A DNA stretch of 64,000 nucleotides from contig CM055099.1 in NCBI GenBank assembly GCA_029204225.1, forward strand, positions 40,296,518-40,360,517. The letters are read 5' to 3'. The translations under genes were made by a program, and so were the position numbers. The stretch comes from Diphasiastrum complanatum. Taxonomy: Eukaryota > Streptophyta > Lycopodiopsida > Lycopodiales > Lycopodiaceae. The notes under the pieces are model-generated. The model was not told where the DNA came from and searched no databases. It saw nothing but the letters and a program-made list of their open reading frames with translations. Positions 15,880-28,000 of the stretch are shown piece by piece; position 1 is the first letter of the stretch, and each line of letters opens with the position of its first letter.

Positions 15880-18800
15880 TCACAATGCTACCACCTCAGG
15901 GCCTCGATATATCCCTCTTTGGACAACAAAGTCATCTGGAGGCTTAACCTCTTCCAACCATGCCAATTTCCCATCATCACACTCAGCTTCTTCCTGATCC
16001 AAATTAGAACCACAACCTATACAACAAAAACAGAAAATAACTAGACACATAAGAACTTATCATGCTTACTCCAAAACAAAAATAGCCCAAACATAGCCAA
16101 AAGAAAAAGAACCTGAACTAACTTCTGTAACCAATGTTGGCATACGTACTTGCATAGGTAGTATATGGGAAATCACGATAATATGTGCAATTTCGGCCAT
16201 CCTCTAGTGAATATGGAGGAGCAAGGACATCGAGCACAGCGCATGGTGTTATTGCAGTGAATGCATGCATATTACCACCACTTGTTGGATAGAGAATGGC
16301 AGTTTCACAAGGTGCTGTCATAACGTGATCAACAGCCAACTTTGCTAATCTAGCTGTCAAAAATACACAAAGAGTGCATTTTACAAAGGCTCATCATGAA
16401 GCCTTCTCAAACCTCAATCTTCATTTTTTGTGTTATCAGGATTTCGTGATAGTTAATACCAGCCTAACCAAAAACCTCCATGCATTTCCAAAACCTTCAG
16501 TGCACACTACACTCACAAAAGCAAAATTGTGAAGTGACAAAACCTGGTAACAAAAACCAAAAACGAAACTGATTTACCCTCAGATGAATTAGCATTGAAC
16601 TCCTGATCTCTTGCATAAATCCAATCATAAGCCTTTACATGCATAGATCCATAAAGAAGTTTGCTGAATACGGTCATGTCCGGGTGGTTGTGTAGTGGAA
16701 TAGCCGCAGAAGTTGGAAGGCAAAATATTCCCATCTGCATAATAGCAAACAAGTGTGAAATACTAATGTAAGTATGTCTAATAGTAACAGAATGAAACAA
16801 ATGCTCTCTTGAAAAGATTAAACCTAAAAGCATTAAATGGTATGAAGTTAGCCAACTATCCATGATTACACTTCTTATAATCTCTTCCCGTTTATCGTAA
16901 CTCTTCTACTTAATGAGAGCATTGGCTTTTATTGCTTTGTATAGTACTCACAGAGAACCTTTCTTCTTCATGGATATGGAGGTAAGAAATTGGTGGGGCC
17001 CATCGAGCAACCATGGAGTGGCGACCTCCCTGACCATTTGCCCCAAAAAATCCAAAACCATGTTCATGTTGTTCAAGTGTATCCTCCCTCAATCCAACAT
17101 CTGTACATTTGATTTTTTCTGCATAAGCAAGCACATAGTTATTATTTGCCTTGCCAAATGATTGTACATACTTGATGTAAACACCTATAGGTGATACTTT
17201 TGCTGTCAGCATCCTGTAAAACAGGTCAAAATATTTGAAATTTGGTAGCAGAGGCTATGTGTTAGACCAATAATCAAAAGACACTCGTAGTTTGTGAGCA
17301 AAACATCACATAACTGAACATACGGTAGAGAAGAAAATGCAATTATACACATAAAGCAGTGAAAAGAATCCTAATCAATGGAATAAAAATAATCTTCGCA
17401 AGAATCTACTGATACTAAGCTGGAGAAGCTAATCTAAATAAGCTAACTGATACTAAGCTGAACTGTCTACAAAACTTACTAGAACTAACAGCTAGGCATT
17501 TCATCAAGTAACCTGTAAAAGTGAAGCTTCGAGCCCTTTTTATGTTTTCTGTGGACACAAGTTACGGCTATAGCTTTATGGCTAGGGCCCAAACAATCAC
17601 CACCTCACATATAACTGTCTGTAATAAATTTAGCCAATTCATGGCTAATCCTGGCATCATACATTGGAAGGCTCTTATCAGAGTCATGAGGTACACTTGA
17701 GCTACAACGGACCTGTGAATCTGCTATGGAGAAGTCGACATTGACAATCTTCATCAGCTAAGTGGATATTCAGATGCAAGCTGGGGAGGAGATGTAGATA
17801 CTTCTAAATCCACATCAGACGACGGTCCTATCTCCTAAAACAGTCGTAAGCAAACCTCTATTGCTCTCTCATTCACAGAAGCAGAATACATTGCTGCTTC
17901 TCAAGCTATTAAGGAAACAATTTGGTTGAGAAATTTACTGTCAAATATTAGTCTGAATCAGTACACTCCTACAATTATGTTTTGTGATCATCAGAGTGCC
18001 ATTGCCTTATCAGCCAACCTTAGATTTCACTCCAGGAGTAAGCACATTGAGATTCGATATCACTATGTCAGGAGTAAGGTTCTCGACAAAGAGGTGAGCT
18101 TAATGTACTGTCGGACGCAAAACATGATCGCAGATGTGTTTACCAAGGCTTTGAGCATCGATGCACACAACAAATTTTGAGCATTGCTTAGTCAAAAGAT
18201 CAAGGCACTCACAGATCCAGATTAAGGGGGGGTGTTGGATTTATTCCTCTACTCTCCTAAGTCTCATGTTAATCTAGTTCCATTCATATTGTTGCAATTT
18301 TACATGCATTGTCGCATAGTCTACAGAAATACTCTATTATCGAAGACAGGCAAGAGAATATGAAACTGACAACTATAGCTCAAAGGGCCAAGAAAATAAG
18401 CTAACTTGAGCTTAGGGAGCATAAACAAGCAACTTGGGAAAATGGGGTGAAGGAATGTGAACGTACACTCCTTTACCCCCTCTCCTAAGCTCCTCCCCTT
18501 TCTCCATGCAAAAAGGACAAGTGGGACCCAAGAAAAGCACCATTTGTTCCTTCTAAAGTTTTCCCACCATGTGGGACCACCAAAGGGTGCCACATGGCAC
18601 ATGGACTCCACAAGGATAAAAAATTTGGTTAAGTTTCCTCTCCCACCTCTTTTCCCTTACGTACCTCACTCTTCTCCAAAGCTTTGGAGATTTGTAGGTA
18701 TAGAGAGGGAGGAGGGAGCAGTACGAAGCAAGGACAGTTCACCAAGAAATAGTTTTGTTTCAATCTTTTAACACAAAGATTTAGATTACAACTTAGAATT

Positions 18801-19004
18801 TAAGTTCAAACTTAGAGTTTGCAACTTAAAACAAACTCTTATAGCTTTAAACTTTTGAAACTTAGTTTCTAAGTTTTGTTAAAACTTTCAAGGTATGGGG
18901 CCGTGGGCCGTGGGGAGGCGTACCACCTCCCCTCCCCAAAACGTCCCATCAAGAAGAGGTTTTATGTTTTAAAGGGTTTGATTACAAGGGCAGGGGAAGG
19001 TACG

Positions 19005-19035
<31 letters not shown>

Positions 19036-22000
19036 CCCCTTTCATTCAATGGCCCACTCTACGGCTGCAGCAGCTACGCGTGCAGCGCAGCAGGGGCTGC
19101 GGGCCAGGGCCTGAGAAGGGGGAAACCCCCCCCCCCCCGCCGCGGTCGACTTCTGTATAGACTGCCCGCTAAGAGCCAGCCCGGGACCTGCATAGGGCCC
19201 GAGACCGCTGGCTTCGGCCGCAGATCCAAACCACCCCTTTTTTTTTTGCATGAATTCTTTCACTCATAGAAAAAGGAGATTATAAAGGAGGGGGGAACCT
19301 CAACAAAATAAAAAATCAAATGCAAATTTCATGATTCCCCAAAAAGATTAGATTTTAGAAAATACATACAAGCTTCTTTTAAACATAAAGTTTTAAAGAA
19401 ACTTAAAACAATCATACCTTCTTTACAAGTAAACCAAGAAAACTTAATATCATTTAAGCTTTAAAGGTTGAAAAGGAAAGAAGGACCATTGTCAAGAAAA
19501 TAACCAGTTACAAAACAACTAGTTCTTTCCTTAGCAAGATACATCCTGGCCACTGCACGTGCTCTCCATCCACCAACTTTCGGGTAGACTGAGTGAATGG
19601 CAAAAAGGAAACCCCACCACCATGTAGGCATAGCAGTGGGTCCCATCAAGCACGGTTTGCCGGCGACATGTGACCACCTAGGTTGGTGTAATAGATCCTA
19701 ACACCACAGTAGGGCAAACCTTAACTGATCCACCCAACCTTGCCTACTCCCTGATATAGAGTAAGCCCCTCCTAGCCTAGTGTGAGGACTGGTAGCATGC
19801 AACTGCCAAGTGTCGGCCACGTGTCACTGACGTGGCCGACTGCACGTCGGGACCCAACTGGGAGCCCTATCCTGCTGACAGGTTCCCTAGGCTGTGTTAG
19901 GCCCGCCATGGCTATGGACCGTGCTGGGGCACACTACTCACACTGTCTTGCCATGTTGGTCATGTATGCTGGACACGACCCTGACTATGGTATTTGACCT
20001 ATCTGTGTTCTCTAGGGTTCGGCACTGGTCGCGAGCTCGTAACACTCCCTCCCCCTTAAGAACCGTCTTGGTCCTCTAAGACAAAGTCTGAAAAAATCTT
20101 GCGAAGAACGCTGCCTCTTTCCCAAGTGGGATTCTCAACAGGCTGATCATTCCACTTAACCAGATATTCTCGGTATAGAGTATGATGAGTCTGCGTCTCT
20201 CTTCTATCAAGAATCTCCTCTGGTTCATGTGGAGGTTGCTGAGGATCCAATGGGAGAACTAGAACATTGTCCCCTACCAGATTGTCTGATCTGGTTAAGG
20301 CTTTTCGTAACTGACTTACATGAAAGACTGAAAAAACCTTACTGTTGTGTGGGAGTTCTAGTTCATAGGTGACCTCGCCTAGTCTCCTACTGATGGTAAA
20401 GGGACCACAATACCTTGGAGACAACTTAGCACACACTCCTGATTTGAGGGTTTTAGAGTCGACTGGGACTCTCAAGTAGACTTTCTCACCATTGGAGAAC
20501 TGCACATCCCGTCTGTGTGGATCTGCATAATGCCTGGCTCGATCCTGGGACTGCCTAATGCTACGCGTAGCATGTTCTATCATCTGGTTTAGGTCCTCTA
20601 AAAAGTTTCTGGCTGCTTCAACTTTTTCTTGTTTAAACCCTACAGCTGTGGGTGAGCGTGGCTGAAAACCATATATCAGCATAAATGGGCTGTATGCCGT
20701 AGCTGAATGTTTGGTATTGTTGTAAGCAAGCTCTAATATCGAGAGATGCTCCTCCCAATTAGTCTGCTTTTTGTTGACGTATGCACGAAGCATATCCTCC
20801 AGCACCTGATTTACCCTCTCTGTTTGATCGTCCGTCTGTGGATGGTCGGTAGTACTCATATTAAGTTTAGTATGGAGATGATGGAATACTGCCCTCCAAA
20901 AATTCCCAGTAAACTTATTGTCCCGGTCGCTGACTATGCCGTTAGGTAGACCGTACAATTTAAATAGCCCGTCTACAAACAACCTCGCTAACTCTGGAGC
21001 TCTAACGGTTGTTTTGGTCGGAATGAAATGAGCCATTCTGGTCAGACAGTCAACTGTGACCCATATAGCGTCATTACCCTTGTGGGTTTTAGGCAGGCCT
21101 ACTATAAAATCCATGGAGATACTCTCCCATTTACCAGCTGGTATTTTTAAGGGATGTAACAACCCTCCTGCCTTTAAACGCTCTGCTTTGTTTACTTGAC
21201 ATTTCTGGCAACTGGTTACATATTGTTGGACGTCCTTTTTCATACTGGGCCAGAAAAATTGCCTACGAAGAAGCTCATAGGTCTTCTGTATGCCTGGGTG
21301 TCCGGCACTAGGATTGTCATGACATTCATTTGGACCTGCTGCCTATAATCCTCTGAATTGGGGACACATACTCTATCTCTATAGAGCAAGTACTCATCCT
21401 GAATGGAATACTGTTTCCATTTGAATCCTTGAGTCAACTGACCCTCAACCACTGGGATTTGCTTGGGTAATACAGGCTCAGAATCCTCAACGTCATCTGA
21501 CGACGTATACTCGGACTCATCATCATCCTCAACGGAAGCTGTCATATTCTTGGATGAACTGGCACCAGCCCCGGGAATTGGTTCTGGAGTTTGTAACTGT
21601 CTGCTCTGGACTGAGTTCCAGATAGTAGAGAAGAATGCATCATGCTGGCATTTCCCTCTCAAGGACTCAAGTAACTCATTACGAATCTGAGTAAAACTCA
21701 GCTCGTTTATCATAGGCATCTACTACTATATTGAATTTTCCATGTCTATATCTGATAGACATGTCAAACTCTTGCATCAACTCTGCCCAACGAGCTTTCT
21801 GACCTCTAAGCTCAGGTTGATTGCAAAGGTATCTGAGACTCTCATGGTCTGTCAGGACCTCAAAGTTGGCACCATACAAATAATGCCTCCAAATCTTAAA
21901 GGCATGGACTATAGAAAAGAGTTTCTTTTCATAGGCACTATACCTAGTCTGAGCTGGCTCGAGTTTTTTACTCTCGAACGCAACTGGTCGTCCACTCTAA

Positions 22001-25000
22001 GTTAGCACAGCACCTACTGCAAAGTCGCTAGCATCTGTTTCGACCACAAATGGCTGATTGGGGTCGACGACCTTTAGAACTGGTGCTGTAGCTAAGGCTG
22101 TTTTGAGAGCATCAAAGCTCTCCTGCTGTGCGGACTCCCAAATGAACTCCTTTCCCTTCCCCTTAAGAAGATTTGTCATGGGAACTGCTATCTGAGCATA
22201 TTCCTGGACAAATCGTCTGTAATATCCCGCCAAACCAAGAAAGATCTGCAGTTCCAAAATATTCTGAGGTCTCAGCCAACTAAGTACGGCTTTAACCTTA
22301 TTTGGGTCCATCTTAATCCCATCTGAAGAGATAATGTGACCCAAATATGCTACTTCTTCAACGAAGAATTCACACTTGGATTGTTTAGCATAAAGCTTAT
22401 GCTTTCTGAGCAGTCGAAACACCTTTCTGAGGTGTTTTAGATGCTCCTTTCTCGTTTTGCTGTAAACGAGGATGTCACCTAAAAATACGACTACAAACTT
22501 ACCCAAGTATGGTTTGAGGAGACTGTTCATCAAGGTCATAAAGGTAGTTGGAGCATTTGTGAGCCCAAATGGCATCACCTCAAACTCATAATGACCGTGA
22601 CGAGTCCTAAAAGCTGTTTTCGAGACATCTTCCGACTTGATACGGACTTGATGATATCCCGATCTGAGGTCTATTTTACTGAAAAACTTAGCCCCGTCGA
22701 GTTGGTCAAACAACTCGTCTGCCCGAGGCATAGGGTATTTATTCTTAATTGTGACTTTATTGGCTGGACAGCCACCTGTCTGGCCCAATTTTCTGAAATT
22801 TAAGGCCCAATCTTCGCTTGAATCTCTGATCTGAACTCAGGTAGTAGGTCGCTGGTCTGTGGCAAACTAGTTTGAAACTCAAACTACTAAGAAATCCCAA
22901 AAAAACAGGAATGAAAATCCACTTTTTCACAACTCCCTGTCCAGCGCTCGTCCTGCTAGGAAAATTTGCTTGAAAATACTCCAAACTTCCTTGGATTTCT
23001 CTGAAATTTCAGAGGTAGATTTCTGATCCTACAGCGTTGGACCTGCTCGCTGGCTTTTACTCTAAATCCTTTCTAAAATCTCCTATCAGATGTCTGAAAT
23101 CTGATATAGGTTGCTGCCTTTCCAGCGATTTACCTACAGAAGGAATTCTACTTCCTACAACTGTAAATTCTCAGTGAATTTCAAGTGTTTGAAGGCTGCA
23201 CCTACAGCGATTCTCCTCCTCTAATCTATTCTGAGAAACTGAGAAATATTTCCTATCTTCTGATAGCTTTCTCTATTGTTGCTCTTGAACTCCCTAGGAT
23301 GGAGATGGCTCTGATACCAGTGTAATAGATCCTAACACCACAGTAGGGCAAACACTAACTGATCCACCCAACCTTGCCTACTCCCTGATATAGAGTAAGC
23401 CCCTCCTAGCCCAGTGTGACGACTGGTAGCATGCAACTGCCAAGTGTCGGCCACATGTCACCGACGTGGCCGACTGCACGTCGGGACCCAACTGGGAGCC
23501 CTATCCTGCTGGCAGGGTCCCTAGGCTGTGTTAGGCCCACCATAGCTATGGACCGTGTTGGGGCACACTACTCACACTGTCTTGCCCTATTGGTCATGTA
23601 CGCTGGACACGACCCTGACTGTGGTATCTGACCTATCTGTGTTCTCTAGGGTTCGGCACTGGTCACGAGCTCGTAACAATTGGTGACACGTGGCACCAAA
23701 ACATGTCAATAACACAAGAAAAGCTCTATGCTAAGGAGTCGAAATGTGAGTTCTTTCAAAACAAACTCAAATACCTGGGCCATATCATATCTGATCAGGG
23801 TATTGAGATTGATTATGATAAGGTTCAGGTACGTGCATGGCTGCGACATCAAACATATCGTGATGTCAAATCCTTTTTGGGCTTCACAGGATTTTTTCAC
23901 AGGTTCATTATGGACTATGCTTTAATAGCATTGCCCCTAACAAACGTTCTTAAGGAGGTGAAGAAAAAATGTAGCCATAGAAAAAGTCGGTTGATAACAT
24001 GGACTAATGAAATGAATGAGAGTTGTGAAACTTTGAAGCACCGTGTTTCTACGGCTCCAATTTTACACATTGTCGATCCTAACTGACCCTTTGTGGTGGA
24101 TACGAATGCTAGCGACCAGTTGCGTTTGAAAGCAAAAAGCTGGATCTTGCTCAGTCTAGGTATTCTACCTATGAGAAGGAGCTTTTTGTAGTCATTCATG
24201 CGTTAAAATTCTGGAGGCATTATCTTTATGGTGCCAGATTTATAGTGATGATTGATCACCAATCCCTTAAGTAGATGCTAAGGACCTTCGTGGACGAAAG
24301 ACTAGATGGTCGGAACTCATTCAAAAGTCCGTGTTCGACATTAAGTATCGTAAAGGTACGTCGAACAGTGTTGCTGATGCCTTGAGTCGGATTGGAAAAG
24401 TTAATTAGTTATTCTTTGTTGAAATCCAATCTGATTTTCTATCACTTAGGGATCTTTGTCGAACCGATGAGTTTTTTGGTCGCATCTGGCTAGGTGTCCT
24501 GACAGAAAATTCTAGATCTAGTGATGACCTTGGGAAGCAGGATCCCAAGCAGTCTCGAAATGACAAGATACTTGAAGACTATTCCATAAGGAATGGCTTG
24601 CTTTTCCGTAAGAAAAAGGTTTGTGTGTCGGATAGGGAGGACTTGCGGGCCCTAATCCTGCAACAGTGTCTCAGGCATACAGAGGACACTTGACCTTGTC
24701 AGGCAAAATGTCTCCTGGCCAAAGATGAAAGGTCACGATACGTTCAAGGTTGAGAACAATGCTAGTATAATAAAGCAGAAAGACTCAAAGTTGCAAGTCT
24801 TTTACATCCTTCAAAAATTCCCAACAAGAAGTGGAAAAGTATTTCAATGGATTTTGTGACTGGACTCCCTAAAATCGGGAAGGGTCACGATGCCATTTGG
24901 GTGCTGGTTGACAAGCTAACCAAGTTGGCGCAATTTATACCAACTAAATCAATTGTCAAGACATCTGAACTAGCTCAGCTTTTCGTTGAAAAGTTGTTCA

Positions 25001-28000
25001 GATTGTATGGCTCGTCGAATGATATTGTCAGTGACCGTGACTCCAATTCACTGGCAAGTTTTGGGAGTCAGTTTTTGATAAACTTGAAACAACCCTTAGT
25101 CTTAGTTCTTCAAATCACCCAGAATCTGATGGGTAGACAGAACGTATCAACTAGACGTTGGAAGATATGCTTAGAGCATATGTCTCTCACCGACAGCCTG
25201 ATTGGGAAAAGTATCTCCCAATGGTTGAGTTCGAACTTCGCGCATAATAGTACGAAGCATTCTGCCACTGGAATCAGTCCTTTTATCTTGATGTATGGCT
25301 TTCAGCCACGCTCGCCAGTTTCAGTCGGACTCAAAGGTCTCAAGGTGCAAGTTACAGTGGATTTCTTGCAAGATATGCAAGAAATGCTCCAAGTGGCGAA
25401 AGAAAGCATCAAAACTGCTCAAGATCGATCTCAGTTTCATGATAATTGTGGTCACTCATCTTGAGAATTTATGGTCGGAACTTGGGTGTATCTTAAAATG
25501 CCTAAAGGATCTAAGGTATTGCAGATGGGGAGATGTCATAAGCTATCTCCACGATATAGTGGTCCATAAAAGGTTGTAAAGAAAATTAACCGGGTTGCTT
25601 ACCAGCTAGATCTTCCAATTGGAGTTGGGGTTCATCCTATTTTTCATGTAAGTCGTTTAAAAGAGCGACTTAGTTGAAAGGATTCCCTAATTCTGGAAGG
25701 TGAACTAGTTGAATTGGAGGATCTGTTGACTGCCTTTTTGCCTAACGTGCCAGAGAGGGTTGTCGACGTTTGTCGACACCAACTGAGAAATCATTTGGTT
25801 TCTGAATTTTCTAGTACGTTGAAAAGGCAAGTTAGATGAAGAGGACACATGGGAGAGGGAAGACTACTTAAGATTGAACTTCTCTGGGTAGGAGGAGGTT
25901 CGTAAAGGGGGAGGGAATGTTATGTATCGATAGGGGCACGTAACGGAATACTTGAGGTGACGATCTTATTCTATGAGGCAGAATGTTGGTCTGGAGCTAT
26001 AGGTCATTTGGAGACAGAACGTTGGTCTGGAGCTATGGGTCATTTGGGTGCCACGTGTCAATGTCCTATTGGCACGAGGTGACCCATTGTTATGGACCCG
26101 TGTTAATGTGCACAACTGATGCGTGTCGTTGGTCAGGCATGACCCCTTTGGTCAGAGGTGACCACACCTGGTCTATGTAGATAGAGGTGGATCTCCATGA
26201 GCTTATAATTCATTCTCTCCTAGAGAATGAAAAGCTCTTCCATTGGTGGTTAGGTCACGATGTTAATCTAGGGCTGAAGATGTAGGTAGGTGAGGGTCGA
26301 GGGTAAGGCATGGTGGTATGGGACACCATGGCTTATCGGAGATCCAAGCTTGCTTGATGGTGGTCTATGACTCCATTGCTTGGTGGAGAGGTGGCCGTAT
26401 CTCTATGAATGGGTGGTAACGAAGCGTTTGTCACCTGATTGCGTCTTAGCAATGTCTGGATTCGACGATGGGGTTTCTAACATCATTCTTCCTCAAGCAC
26501 CTCAAACTTCAATACATGCAAAAGGACAGGTGAGGGCCTTGTGGGTACCCACTTGTACCTCTGGCTACCTTGGGGCCCAACTGAAGGCCTATGGGCCTAC
26601 AACATGTCCCTTGGAACCCAAGTACTTTTCAATTTTAGTGGTCTCATTCTCTCCCTCTCCCTCTATGCACCTCCTCCCTCACTTGGGCGATGCAGGTACA
26701 GGGCAATGGGGAGAAGGAGAGACAGTATGACTTTTATGATAGGATTGCAGTACAAGCAAGGGTGATTCGCCATAGCTATGGCTTACCCACCCCAATTCTT
26801 GTCCTTTTTTCATATTTTGTTTGAGATCTACAAAAACTGAAAAACCAATTTCACAATGTGTAAATTTTTCTCCAACAAGTGAATTTTCACTCTAATTAGC
26901 TTTTTGCGAACAATCAATTCACTATGCCATAAAACCAATTACATAATACATCTAGTAAATAGATATGCGCAAATAGCACTATGGCATAAAAAATTAGAAT
27001 TTCAAAAGCCGGTTTTCCTAGCTTTTTGAAAGGCAATAAACCATTGAAATACAAACTAGAAAAGCAACCAATTAACCACAAACATTAAGAAAATCATAGA
27101 CCAACATAAGAGCAAGAACGTGTGCACCTTTACATAGGAACCAATTGCTATGATACTAAATGTTACAACTCCCAAGATTCACTGATAGCTATGTGGTCAA
27201 CTGCACACCCAAATAAGTGATGAACACACTATTATTGCCCATTTGTAATGTCAAGAACTCATCCCCATGCACTGGAGTTACTGGCACCATCATGCTTGGT
27301 TAAGCCTCCAACGGTAACCAATGTCCCATACTAGTGGCCATCGCTCTCAGCTCTCCCTAGAACACATCTCTTGGCCTAGAGGTACATCTTGGCTTTGCAC
27401 GTGCTCTCAACCCACCACCTCCTCCCAAGTAGACCGAGTGAATGGCAAAAGAGCTCTTCCACCTGTATATACACAATACAAGTGGGCCCTCATCAAGCAC
27501 AGTCCAATTAGTGACATGTGTCATCCTAGGATGCTGACATGTGGCACCCCACTCCTGCATTCAGCCTTGCAAGACCGTCACTTTTGGGCTTACCAATATG
27601 GTACATAACAATATAATTCTATGTACTATTGCTTTTGATTCACATTTTGTACATCGTAGAGGTCACGAGGTATCTTTATCAAATAATTTCACTAGAATCA
27701 TGAAGCACATCAAACACAAAGGAATATATGTTAAGCTACTTGACTCAAGTGTTGGACTCCAAAAAGTGCGTATTTGTGTGTATTTCTAGGGCATGGAACG
27801 AAAGAGAGAGAGCGAGGGGCCGGGGGGGGGGGGATGTTTCTATTTTACAATGCGTTTACATTCCATTGCCCTCGTGACATATATACAACTTACATTTCAT
27901 AAGTTTGAATAGTCAGAAAGGGGTAAACTAGGCATCATATTTTGACACCCTCCCTCAATGGAAAATAAATCATAATGCAGGCCTTCCTACTTTGCAAACC

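Larger units (their letters stand above)
19687..23678 (-). mobile_element. Ty3/gypsy chromovirus (gypsy-1), gag-less, minus strand
   Basis: Two 358-bp LTRs (TGTAATAG...GTAACA) enclose 3.3 kb of interior. The flanks are GTTGG (19682-19686) and ATTGG (23679-23683), a 5-bp target duplication with one change. A polypurine tract borders the left LTR and an initiator-Met PBS the right one. RT, RNase H, integrase and a chromodomain are present in Ty3 order. Gag, protease and the RT N-terminus are gone, so it depended on helper proteins or was deleted after insertion. It lies within PCO intron 1 and is co-oriented with the gene. Confidence 0.93.

Noticed and set aside
16910-17212. Separate small gene starting [10 protein letters not shown] on the minus strand
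   Set aside because: Only the part from 17118 is PCO exon 2; the upstream residues are translated intron, past an AG acceptor.
18876-19160. Proline-rich open frame on the plus strand
   Set aside because: Produced by the poly-C runs.
20746-20949. Plus-strand frames over gypsy-1
   Set aside because: Shadows of the integrase frame on the minus strand.
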